From Aphrocallistes beatrix (lineage: Eukaryota; Porifera; Hexactinellida; Sceptrulophora; Aphrocallistidae), in contig OY725490.1 of the NCBI GenBank assembly GCA_963281255.1, positions 6,138,001 through 6,202,000 of the forward strand: DNA of 64,000 nucleotides, read 5' to 3'. The notes beneath the pieces were generated by a model. It was not told the origin of the DNA. It did not search any database and saw nothing but the letters and a program-made list of their open reading frames with translations. A program made the position numbers and the translations under genes. Positions within the stretch are counted from its first letter, which is position 1; every line of letters begins with the position of its first letter. Shown here piece after piece: positions 1-9,900 of this stretch.

Positions 1-131
1 ATAGTCGATATCACTCTGCCCACTTTTGGCAGGATAGGAATAGCTCCCACACATAGAAGCTAATACAAATATTTTCGGTTACTAGGGTTCTCCGCTTAAT
101 CAGGTCAAAATATTCTCTGACCGATATGATC
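1..131. repeat. pogo-like short element, right-hand remnant
   Basis: The sequence matches the 3' half of the complete short element at 53234-53386: both carry the words TTTTCGGTTA, TCCGCTTAATC and CTCTGACCGAT in the same order and spacing. The left part is outside the window. No coding content. Confidence 0.45.
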
Positions 132-139
132 CTGAGTTA

Positions 140-360
140 TAGTCAAAAAACTTTTTAATTGTTAAAAAGGTGACAATGAGTCATAATTCTATGATGAGTT
201 GACATTTTCGCCTGAGGTCAGAACTTAGTGGAGAGAAAAGGCTCCCACATGCCAAAAATCAGCTTTCTGTGCTTGGCAGTTTCTTCAATCAATTCGCTAA
301 GATATATATACAAGTATATGCATAAATACATACACATTAATCGAGTTTTAATAGTAAGGA
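140..360 (-). mobile_element. Helitron-like non-autonomous element, 3'-truncated copy
   Basis: Read on the minus strand it starts with the family terminus TCCTTACTATTAAAACTCG (at 360), followed by an AT microsatellite, the block AACGAATTGATTGAAGAAAC, and the block holding GCTGATTTTTGGCATGTGGGA. The distal GC-rich 3' end is missing. It is head to head with the next copy. Confidence 0.5.
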
Positions 361-563
361 TATCTTTGTAACGAATTGATTGAAGAAACTAAGTTTTTTG
401 GCCATGGCTAAGTTCTGATCTCAGACGAAAATGTCAATTAATCATAGAATTATGACGTCATTGTCACCTTATAATTAATCAATGTGAGCCAGAAAGTGTC
501 CAAAGGATGACTCTGGCGGACACTTTGTGTCCGCCAGATGCAAGCAAACGAAGCACGTTTATA
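361..563 (+). mobile_element. Helitron-like element, degenerate copy
   Basis: A plus-strand copy lacking the TCCTTAC start. It holds AACGAATTGATTGAAGAAAC, one TGACGTCA palindrome, the hairpin GGCGGACAC/GTGTCCGCC and a decayed 3' end (GCAAGCAAACGAAGCACG). Compared with 10366-10913 it has lost several hundred internal bases. Confidence 0.45.
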
Positions 564-1440
564 TCTATTATCACCAGCGGAATAACACTGGAACCCATAC
601 AGATTGCACCACCGCAGGGGCTGCTCTCTGGTGCGATGAGGAGGGGCGATTCCCTCTGTGAGCGGACTGCTGCTGTCCGTATGTCTGCATTCACACATTT
701 CGTAATTCCCGAAATAGAGACAGTATGGTTCTAGCTAGAATTGACTGACTTTGAGAACCGTGCTTCTCGTTAGGAAGAGCCTTCTGACTTGAGGACGAGG
801 CACCCTCTTGCACCATCTGCTCTCAAGCTGTCCTCTCCGGAAGTACAGCTGTCTACATCTGAAGTGTCACCTGTCAATGGACAGAGGACAGACAATCAAT
901 TACTAGACGCGAGATATCTGAATATTGAATAGAGATTAGCTAACTTTCGGAAGCACATTCTTCTTCACTCGATTCTTGACTGCGTGGGTGTCCTGGGGTG
1001 TGCTTCCAGAGCTGGAGGAAGGAGCACCCATCTCTCTGTGAGATCTGAGACTGGAGGAGTCTTGTAACTTCAATGGTCCTTCATGCACACTACGATCACA
1101 TAAACATACTTGAGTGTACGACCGTGTCTTACAGTTCAATCCGACCTCTTGCTGTGCTGCTGAGCCTCCTTGCTCTCCTGGTAGAGGCGCATCCCGTAGA
1201 AGTACCAGTACCTGTTCCCTCTCCGGTCAGTGCACGGGGATCACACGATGAATCTAACGAACCCACTCTCCAATTGGCACTCAAGTAGATACCACCTTCG
1301 CCAATGTGTCGGATGAAAGTCGTTTAGCGAGGTTGCTCAAAATTATCAAACCTAAAACGTGTTTTATCCACAAAAAAAATATTCTTCTTTTGAGGGAATT
1401 CTAAGATTTAGCACATCGTTTAATGCAATAAAACTATATT
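564..1440. other. GC-richer stretch without a recognised gene
   Basis: It is richer in G+C than its flanks, like the coding parts of the hexosaminidase, so it may be an exon or gene remnant. A plus-strand frame is open from about 774 to 930, behind a possible splice acceptor (TCTCGTTAG). A separate frame at 1073-1288 contains a hydrophobic, signal-peptide-like run. Neither resembles a family I know. Confidence 0.2.
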
Positions 1441-1465
1441 ACCACCTAGTTACACAGTATTTGAC

Positions 1466-1640
1466 AAGAATAAGAATGAATGAATCTTTAATTGGACAAA
1501 ATATGCACAGAAAAGACAATGTTCTGAAAGGATAATTGAATCCTAGTCGAGCAAAAGAAGGAATCCACATTTCAAGCTTTATAAATGTTCGTTTATTTTG
1601 GAAACTAAAAACTTTCAAAACATTCGGAGCACTAAATCTC
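1466..1640 (-). pseudogene. 3' fragment of an NHL-type gene (copy of 21204-22135)
   Basis: On the minus strand this matches the last ~175 bases of the NHL gene at 21204-22135, including TTATAAAGCTTGAAATGTG, a stretch ending CCAATTAAA at the stop, and some 3' flank. About two dozen bases just after the GCTCGA motif are deleted, which breaks the frame. It is joined directly to a hexosaminidase 3' fragment (1641-1892). Order and strand agree with the 17.5-22.1 kb region minus about 4.2 kb. Confidence 0.75.
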
Positions 1641-1892
1641 GGATTCCTCTACATACAAATAAAACAACCAGAATCTGAGGATCGCAGGAAAGCAAATTCA
1701 AGCTATGATCGGGTTCAGGAGGAAAGGATCGGATCCCATGGGTAGGAGCAGTAGCCAGGTCCTAGCGGCTGTGCTGGCACGCCTCTGTTCAAGAGTCTGC
1801 ACCGATGCTTGTGCAGTCTGTCGTACACCTCACTGTTGGATGTGTTCACAGTGCTAGCGCCGCTCCACAGCCGCTCTCCTGCTGCAGAGGCT
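1641..1892 (-). pseudogene. beta-hexosaminidase 3' end fragment
   Basis: It is the reverse complement of about 17460-17714: the last ~55 codons of the intact hexosaminidase, its stop, and about 75 bases of 3' flank. Examples are the shared CATGGGATCCGATCC and the segment encoding the C-terminal tryptophan/proline motif. Similarity stops near 1892. With no catalytic core it cannot encode an enzyme. Confidence 0.8.
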
Positions 1893-1919
1893 CATGCTAG
1901 TGCTACATACATGCAGTGT

Positions 1920-2065
1920 GTAGTGCTCAACATTAAAGCGGGGGAGAGCGTGTAAATAGTATTTTAAGTCAAATGTTGGTTAGACATGAAAATATCCATA
2001 AATGTTGTCACAAAAGGTTTTGCGATCGCCGCTCCTTCATAATATTACGAAAGAATAAGACAACT
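1920..2065 (-). repeat. dispersed repeat shared with 12300-12445
   Basis: The minus strand resembles the interior of the hAT-like element at 12155-12456, sharing CAAAAGGTTTTGCGATCGCC-type sequence, ACAACATTTAT and the AATATT...AAAGAATAAG block. It is probably an old fragment of the same element. Confidence 0.45.
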
Positions 2066-2735
2066 CAAGAAAATAGAGACAATTTAAAATAATTAAAAAG
2101 ATAGTATACCAATCTGTCAAGGAAAATGTTAAACGCTCTCTTAGAAAATTAGTGGAGTGCTCTGCTTCCTGCTCACACTACAGTAGATCCCTTCATACAT
2201 GCTGAACCAGTATCTAATATTGACGGCATACATGCGTAACTAATACAAAATTCACTTACATATCCCATTTATAGTTGATCACAATGAACATTTGGATTTG
2301 AAAAGGTTTTAAAAAATGCGCATTCGAAAAAAGGCCGAAATACTACGAGACAAAGGACTCGAGGTCATTAAAAATTTATGCTTAGTAAGGTTCAAAAAAA
2401 GTGTAAAGAATGTATTTTAACAAAATATAAGTATATCCCCAAGTAATTCGAGAACAAATACTTTCAATAAAAATAGAAAGTATGTAAATACATCGAAAGC
2501 AAAATAAATTAGAAGCGGGACTTAGAAAATACTAGAATGTTCTAACAAGAGAACAGACAAAGCAATTTTCAAATCGATCTTTACTCTAAATCAATTATTA
2601 ATATCTGTAAAGAAATCAATCAATATAATAATAAAGAAGACAAGTCAATGTGAGGTATACTACAGACTACTAAGATGCTAACTAAGATAGTTAATTAATG
2701 CAAGAGTTACAACGAATGTTTCGCATAAAATACTG
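2066..2735. other. AT-rich intergenic region, nothing recognised
   Basis: No open frame of note, no inverted repeat and no similarity to other parts of the window was noticed. It includes the 3' flank of the minus-strand NHL gene that ends at 2736. Confidence 0.4.
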
Positions 2736-3965
2736 TCAAAAGATAGCAATTGCTTTAGAACCGCTCTGGAAGGATAACACAATACTTCCGTCTCTAACAA
2801 TATCAATACCACATGGCTTTGTCAGACCAAATTCAGTGAAAGAGACTGAGTGAATGAGATCTCCTTCTGGAGATAAGATGAAGAGAGAATTGTTACGATA
2901 ATCTGTGATGAGAAAGTTCAATTGAGAATCAAAGTTGAAATTACAAATATCATCAGAGAGGAGTGGAAGCTTTGGAATAGTCTTCAGGAGTTGATCTGTT
3001 TTAGAGAATAGTTTAATAACACCAGTCCTCTCCACAATGTAGATTGTATTATTTCTCACTCGCAAACAATAAGAATTATCTATTGCGTTATTAGCCATAA
3101 TTCTTTTGAATTTAAGATTCAAATCAAACACAGAAATACGTTTATTCCGATACTCAACAACAAATATTTCTTCTTTATCGATATCGAGACCATATGGACT
3201 ACTCAACTGACCAGATTTAGATCCTTTAGAGGTGTTAGATTTTTTCAAAAGATTAAAAGTATTCAAATAACATTTTGATAAGATACATGCATAATCTGAA
3301 ATGTAAATAGAATGATCAAAAATAACAATCTCCAATGGACTCTGTAGAATATCTCCACCAAACTCAGACAAATAATCTCCTTCCAAACTCCAAACTTGAA
3401 TACGAGAAATATACATGTCAGCAATAAATATTCTTTGATTATCATTATCAATTACAACACCTCTAGGATTAGTGAACTCTCCTTTTCTATTCCCAAATGT
3501 ACCAAACACTTTCACAGGTTTAGAGAGTTGAGTGTAATTCCTGACTAACACATTGTCAGTCTCTTTACTCAAAGATCCGAATTTGGAAATCTTTGAATTC
3601 AAATCATTTCTGTCACAAACTAATCGAACTTGTGGATAATGGAGTTTCTGTTCTTTCTCACTAATCTCGTTACTTAGATCAATGATTCCCTTTTCCATTG
3701 AGGTTCTAGCTTTATTTATTTTCAATTTAGATAGCAACTCTTCCATTTCAGTTCGTTCTCTCTTAATCTCTTCTAAGGATTGGAAACAGCTAGCTCGTGT
3801 TCTGTTAAACTCTTCTTCCCATTGGTTCAGCTGTGTCAGGAGAACTTCTCTCCTCTCATTCACCTTCTCTATCAGAGAATGGAATAGCTCTTCTATTTCT
3901 CTCCTCACTCTCTGGAACACATTCTCTCTATCGGGATCAGGAAGTTCCACCAAACGCGTAGTCAT
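2736..3965 (-). CDS. coiled-coil / NHL-repeat protein (TRIM-NHL-like without RING or B-box)
   Basis: A 409-residue intronless frame starting at ATG (3963-3965). Residues ~12-130 are charged and heptad-rich (coiled coil). From ~150 on come NHL beta-propeller units: phrases of the type VFGTFGNRKGEFTNPRGVVI, IFIADMYISRIQVWS and LTDYRNNSLFILS are characteristic. There is no RING finger or B-box, so this corresponds to the C-terminal architecture of TRIM2/TRIM3/TRIM71-like proteins without the ligase part. NHL propellers usually bind RNA or protein; its own target cannot be told. A damaged relative with the same N-terminus is at 56765-57083, and the 51488 and 53486 genes are more distant. Domain call secure, biological role unknown. 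Confidence 0.85.
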   Translation of the reverse strand: MTTRLVELPDPDRENVFQRVRREIEELFHSLIEKVNERREVLLTQLNQWEEEFNRTRASCFQSLEEIKRERTEMEELLSKLKINKARTSMEKGIIDLSNEISEKEQKLHYPQVRLVCDRNDLNSKISKFGSLSKETDNVLVRNYTQLSKPVKVFGTFGNRKGEFTNPRGVVIDNDNQRIFIADMYISRIQVWSLEGDYLSEFGGDILQSPLEIVIFDHSIYISDYACILSKCYLNTFNLLKKSNTSKGSKSGQLSSPYGLDIDKEEIFVVEYRNKRISVFDLNLKFKRIMANNAIDNSYCLRVRNNTIYIVERTGVIKLFSKTDQLLKTIPKLPLLSDDICNFNFDSQLNFLITDYRNNSLFILSPEGDLIHSVSFTEFGLTKPCGIDIVRDGSIVLSFQSGSKAIAIF

Positions 3966-4246
3966 CTGGAATTTAGACTAACTTTCTTGTTTAGAATCTG
4001 AATAAAATGGAAGCTAAATTGCTACAGTATAAATAGGTAATATTTTATTAGTTAATACAGAAAATGTCGACCGATGGACAGATAGTGCAAGAGCAGAACA
4101 CTTCACACTCGATGTGAATTTGTAAAATAATACTAAACATGTGGCCAGGCATTGTCACTAAAAATTAGTCCAGCAAAAAGTGGTCCAGAAACAATTTAGG
4201 TATAATTTATTTCTCTAAAATACAGCATGCGAGGATTACTCTAGGA

Positions 4247-4416
4247 CAGGGATCGGCAACATATGGTACGCGAGCCTAAACTGATGGCACGTGGAGTTGA
4301 AAATATATGTGTGAATCGGTTACCATAGACAGGCGTGCCACTGGCACACAAGGTCATACATATATTGACATTATAGGTAAACTGGCACAATTCATTCAAA
4401 AGGTTGCCGGGCTCTG
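4247..4416. mobile_element. hAT-type non-autonomous element with perfect 8-bp target duplication
   Basis: Terminal inverted repeats CAGGGATCGGCAAC ... GTTGCCGGGCTCTG enclose 170 bases. The flanks are an exact 8-bp direct repeat CTCTAGGA (4239-4246 and 4417-4424), the duplication length of hAT transposases. A second copy is at 45962-46140. Confidence 0.9.
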
Positions 4417-4456
4417 CTCTAGGAGGTCTCTATGATGCGCTGATAGTGCTTCACAC

Positions 4457-4567
4457 CAGTGGCGTGGCTATGGGGGGCCTAGGCCCCCCAAAATTTTTAC
4501 AATTTACTAATTTAACCTACTACACTTTTTCAAGTGGGCATATATGTGGCGTCTTGATCTTGAGGCC
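4457..4567. repeat. left end of a hAT-like element, cut by the gap
   Basis: CAGTGGCGTGGCTATG followed by a G-run/C-run palindrome (GGGGGGCCTAGGCCCCCC) resembles the common CAGTGGCGTAG hAT terminus, also seen at 12155. The remainder is lost in the N run. Confidence 0.4.
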
Positions 4568-4767
4568 NNNNNNNNNNNNNNNNNNNNNNNNNNNNNNNNN
4601 NNNNNNNNNNNNNNNNNNNNNNNNNNNNNNNNNNNNNNNNNNNNNNNNNNNNNNNNNNNNNNNNNNNNNNNNNNNNNNNNNNNNNNNNNNNNNNNNNNNN
4701 NNNNNNNNNNNNNNNNNNNNNNNNNNNNNNNNNNNNNNNNNNNNNNNNNNNNNNNNNNNNNNNNNNN
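4568..4767. other. assembly gap, 200 N
   Basis: Exactly 200 unresolved bases. Any frame crossing it is meaningless. The ~300 bases after it (4768-5070) are AT-rich with nothing recognised. Confidence 0.98.
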
Positions 4768-5077
4768 CTAATCCTGAATGTAAGCTCAATTTGAATACAC
4801 AAAGTTCACATTGCTAAAGATTGTTATACTTAAATAATCAATTCAAGTCCATGTCATTAAAAGTTATTTTATGATCGAATTGATTGATCGTAGCATATAA
4901 CACGCTTTAATTGTTGTTAACAATCAAATTATAGACTCAAAATAGCAGTATACAATCATTTATATGAAATAGAATCGTGTGAATGGCATTATAAAAGGCT
5001 GATAATTGATTGGTTCTCACATAAACCAATGAATTTCAATCACAAATAGTCCTTTAGAATGTATGCATAAGTCACTA

Positions 5078-6125
5078 CATAGCCTACTGTATATAAGGCC
5101 TCACAGTAACTTGCGGATTTGGGACTAGGGATGCGGAGGAAGACCGTTGAACTAATACATGAGCTGCCTTAAATCATTTACAAAGCACAATAGAGCTTAG
5201 GAATGTATTATCAGCATATATAAATATGGTGTCAAAGTACCCATATTCGTTGTTAAAAATTTGATTAGTCACCATATGGTTGCGCAATAGGTTATATTTG
5301 TGAAAAATTTGGTGATTTACAGAGGCCGTTTAGGGGCACTTCTAAGTGTTTTTATTGTAAAGTTTTTCGCATAGAACTGAGATGTGAATGGGTTAATAAG
5401 AAAAATTTGGAATTTTTCATGGAATGTTGGTACATTCCAGTGTTGCTATGGAAACGTGTTTTGGTCAGTTGGCGTTATATCTTGAAAACTACAATGGCTA
5501 CACATTCAAATGTAATTCCATTTGATAGCGAATATACTACTTCCTATTAAGTGATAATATAATTTCGACCTCTAAATTCAATAGTTTATGAGATATTCGA
5601 CAAATTATCAAATGTGACCAATATGGTACATTGTCGAATATCTCATAAACTATTGAATTTAGAGGTCGAAATTATATTATCACTTAATAGGAAGTAGTAT
5701 ATTCGCTATCAAATGGAATTACATTTGAATGTGTAGCCATTGTAGTTTTCAAGATATAACGCCAACTGACCAAAACACGTTTCCATAGCAACACTGGAAT
5801 GTACCAACATTCCATGAAAAATTCCAAATTTTTCTTATTAACCCATTCACATCTCAGTTCTATGCGAAAAACTTTACAATAAAAACACTTAGAAGTGCCC
5901 CTAAACGGCCTCTGTAAATCACCAAATTTTTCACAAATATAACCTATTGCGCAACCATATGGGTACTTTGACACCATATTTATATATGCTGATAATACAT
6001 TCCTAAGCTCTATTGTGCTTTGTAAATGATTTAAGGCAGCTCATGTATTAGTTCAACGGTCTTCCTCCGCATCCCTAGTCCCAAATCCGCAAGTTACTGT
6101 GAGGCCTTATATACAGTAGGCTATG
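5078..6125. mobile_element. ~1-kb foldback element with P-element-like termini
   Basis: The two halves are near-perfect inverted copies (arms ~520 bases, centre near 5601). It begins CATAGCCTACTG and ends CAGTAGGCTATG. The flanking direct repeat is GTCACTA (5071-5077 and 6126-6132), or 8 bp GTCACTAC allowing one base of terminal asymmetry. Subterminal words GGCCTCACAGTA and GGACTAGGGATGCGG recur in the THAP transposon at 23571-26845, so that family probably mobilises it. The frame in the arms is unlikely to be a gene. Confidence 0.75.
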
Positions 6126-6380
6126 GTCACTACTATTTTATTCCAATGTATTTGCATTATAAAATAATCGAAATTGATTGGTCAGCACATTTTGTCACCT
6201 ATCTCGGCGAGGTGTGAACATTTCGCTTAGATCTTCGAACTTAATCCTAGATTCATCATTTGACACCTACATGCCAATTTTCGTATCTCTACGACTTGCC
6301 AATTCTTCAATCAATTCGGACAAACAAACAAACAAAAAATCCTAGAGTTTTAATATATAAGATATATATATATATTTATA

Positions 6381-6797
6381 CAGTCGAACCTGCTATAACG
6401 GCCACTCTATATAACGGTAACCTGTCTATAGCGGTCACCAATGAACAGTCCCGTCCGAAATTCCATAATATTGAACCTGTGTATAGCGGTCACCTGCTCA
6501 ACGCGACCAGCGGCCACCCGTTTGTAGTCCCTTACTGAACTTAAAACTGTGTATAACGGCCATCACCTTTTTCACCTTTTTATGTGTTTATTACAGGACC
6601 TGTTACGAACGATAAACAAATTTCATGTAATTACCTCAAATAATGAATTTCTAAAAACTTGATATTTATTGCACTACGACGTGACTACGTTGATACCTTT
6701 TGGGGATTAAGACAATCACCTGTATATAACGGTCACCTGCGTATAACGGCCAATTTTGTCCAGTCCCTTGGGTGGCCGTTATATACAGGTTCCACTG
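6381..6797. mobile_element. pogo/Tigger-like short element, TA target
   Basis: Termini CAGTCGAACCTGCTATAACGG and its inverted counterpart at the right end (...ATACAGGTTCCACTG) are bounded by TA on both sides. The interior repeats the words TATAACGGTCACC and GGCCAC. Terminal sequence and TA duplication fit Tc1/mariner-pogo elements. Confidence 0.75.
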
Positions 6798-6818
6798 TAT
6801 ATATTATGTATATATATA

Positions 6819-6947
6819 CAAGCGCGCTTCGCTTGCTTGCGCTGCGCGGCTCCCACATGCCAAAAATCAGCTTTCTGAGCCTTCAATCAATTCGTTACAT
6901 ATATATATATATATATACAAAAATTAATCGAGTTTTAATAGTAAGGA
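6819..6947 (-). mobile_element. Helitron-like element, internally deleted copy
   Basis: Minus strand: starts TCCTTACTATTAAAACTCG at 6947 and ends CAAGCGAAGCGCGCTTG at 6819, keeping only 129 bases, so both family ends are present. It lies 24 bases upstream of the NACHT-LRR start codon. Confidence 0.55.
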
Positions 6948-6971
6948 TTTAATATTTATTCTATTTTTTAG

Positions 6972-9900
6972 ATGTCTGCTCTTTCTCCTCTTAAAGAACT
7001 CTCAGATGCACTGAGCAGACACGACATCCAGCAACTACACGATTCTCTATCATTGCCAGATGGTGTCTGTGATCGAGACAGTGATGGAGCACTATTCTTT
7101 CTAGCCTTACAAAAATGGAACAAGTTCGATCCGTTTATTTTCCACAATTCACTGTTAGCCATCCGACCAGATTTAGTAGGCGTAGCGCTTAACATTAGTT
7201 GGTTGTGTATCGATGTGCCTGGAATGTATTCTAACCAACCATTAACAGTGAAAGGCCTTGTCCAACTTCTACAATGCGGAATATCGAATAAAGATTTACA
7301 TTTAATTCATACTGCATATGAATCGGAAGAGAGCGAAATGAAGTTCGATAACACAATGAAGTTACTTTTGAGAAATAATGTCTTACGAAAAGATTTGATC
7401 GAATTGTCTCTCCTACTTCTGGATATTGAACTTGGCACAATAGCTGAAAAGCTCGATGCTTATAGAAAAGCTTTTCAAAATATGTGCGACCATGAATTCA
7501 TATCCAAATTCAGGAAAGAGCTAGCTCGCTTAGGAAAGCAAATTATAGGAGGGGAACATTACCTGAAGGAATTCCTGGAAAGACAATTTCGAAATGTGAA
7601 ACAAATGTTAAGTAAGGATGACGCTGTCAATCTCGAGAAGGTGTATGTCGATCTCACAATCCTTAAGCAGAAATCGATATATTTTTGTTATCATGACGAA
7701 ACAACTTATAATGAAATCGCCTATCTCAGAAAGATCGCGAACAAAGAAGTCGATATAACTCCCATAGACTTTATGGAAGAAATGAAATCATGCGACCAGT
7801 CTAAACCTGAGATTAAATGTATCATCGGAACCTCCGGTAGCGGAAAAACATTTCTCTGCAACAGAACGGCACTGACATTAGGGAATGATGAACTCTCCCA
7901 ATTCTCCTACTTACTGTGCATTCCCTGCCGGAAACAAGAGTGGAACAAGATGGAGTCCTCACGAGTGGAGGCAGGTCTCCCAATTACTTTCGATTTCATC
8001 TGCGAATGGCTTCTCCTCGGTCTACCTGTAGGCCCCAGCTGGACCACAGACCTGGCGAAGCACATCACAGAGACAGATGGAGAAGGGCTACTACTCATTA
8101 TAGACGGCCTGGACGAATTCCCAAATGATGTCCCCTTCCAGAAAACACTTCTCTACTTCCTCCTAGCCAGAAAAGCCCTCACACGGTCCTTCATCCTACT
8201 GACCAGCCGACCTGGTGCCTGGGCTGACATTTCTATTTCACACGAACTCACCTTTTACCGTGTGCTGGGATTCTCTGGAATTCTCATCACCTTTTACCGT
8301 GTGCTGGGATTCTCTCCTGCACAGAGAGACCTGTACTTTAAGAAACAATTCGATGATGACGCTATAGTGCAGCGATGCATTCGTCTCCTCGACAGACACG
8401 ACGAGATAAAGCAACTGTCACTAATCCCAGCGAACGCATCCCTGTTCGCTGCCCTCCTCAAAAGTGAAGACGGTGCTTGCATCCACAGCCTGACAAGGCT
8501 GTACTACGAACTGACTCTGTACCTGATACGACGACAGCTGACACGAATGCGACTGGAAGAATTGCCGAAAGTGAGCAAACTATCCGAATTGGACAGCAAC
8601 GTTTTAGAGTGTCTCCACTCAATCGGGTTTATCGCGTACAAAGGCGTGGCCATGAGGGAGATGATCTTTGCTAAAAAGGTACCGTTGCGAGTTGGTAAAG
8701 TTTTAAAGTCGAGTGAGTGTCTGGGCCTAGTGCAGGAATATGTGAAAGTGGATAAAATGGGTATTTTCACGAAGGTGTGGTCATTCGGTCATTTGACAAT
8801 CCAAGAGTTCATTGGTGCCATCTGGCTAAAGAGCACCAGTTGGCGTGATCAGTGTGTGTTTGTTCGGTTTTTGGTGCATACGAACTGCGTTTTCTCAGTG
8901 TTCCGTATGGTATTGAGGTTTTTGTGTGGACTGCTTTCCAACGAGTCGATGAATGTGTTCTATCTCCTCTATAAACATGTGATACCTCGCACTGTCCCCA
9001 TTCACCATCTTCCTGAGTGTGTTCAACTCAGATATGAGGGATCATACTATCATTCTTTATTCCATTTCACAGGCTGGGAGGAATTCACTGAAAAGTACCT
9101 TCAACTGAATGAAATGTTGTCCGAATCTGATTGCGATTCGATTCCTAATTTCTTCCAAGTGTGCAGACGTTTCCTTCCTGACTCAGTCTGCTTCTACATT
9201 GAGAGTGCAGTGACTCCTAACGAGTGGATCTGTTTTCTCGATTCACTGCCACTTTTTGAGCACATCCACCTCATCTATTTGGATTTTAACTACATCACCC
9301 CTAAACAACTTTTCGATCTATTCGAGTGTATTAGACAATGCTCTGTTAGTTGTGTATCGCTGAAGTTATACCACAAATCTACCACAGAAGTTCTCGATTA
9401 TGCAAATGCCATCCAACGTACTCAGCTGACTAACACTAAGCTATGTTTAGAACTGGATTGGTGTATACTAACTGAAACTGAACCAGTTAAAGCCTTATCC
9501 ACCTGCTCAGCCAATCAAATGCTTTCAGGACTGAGTTTATATGGTAATGACTTCCCTCCTGACACTCTCAGTCTGCTGACCAATCATATATCGACTTGTT
9601 ATTATTTGAGTTATAGCCACTCTAACACCTCTGAATATGAAGTTCTACTTTCACGTCTCTCCTCTGCCACACACATCAATGGATTGCACCTTTATGACAT
9701 TCCTACTGAACACCATCAACGACTGTACTCTCTGCTACCTTCACTTCCTAACCTGGGAGAAATTACATGGTGTAATGCAGATAACTCCTACTCAATACTA
9801 CCGTACATAAGTCACCTCTTTACTCTCTCCTACCTACATTTACAATGTTATCAATCTACTTATGATAGCAACCTCTCAAACAGTCTGCTGCAGCTGCTGC

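Noticed and set aside
1073..1288. Secreted peptide gene with a signal-like hydrophobic run
   Set aside because: It is short, without homology, with no support for start or splice sites, and in a region that looks like gene debris; kept only as a remark.
4404..4817. Frames running through the N gaps (also near 22879-23241 and 38823-39140)
   Set aside because: They consist mostly of unknown residues; only the PIN-like piece beside the third gap has real content.
5684..5977. 97-residue frame inside the foldback arm
   Set aside because: The same peptide would be encoded in both arms, one member of the family has stops, and it resembles no known protein; treated as chance.
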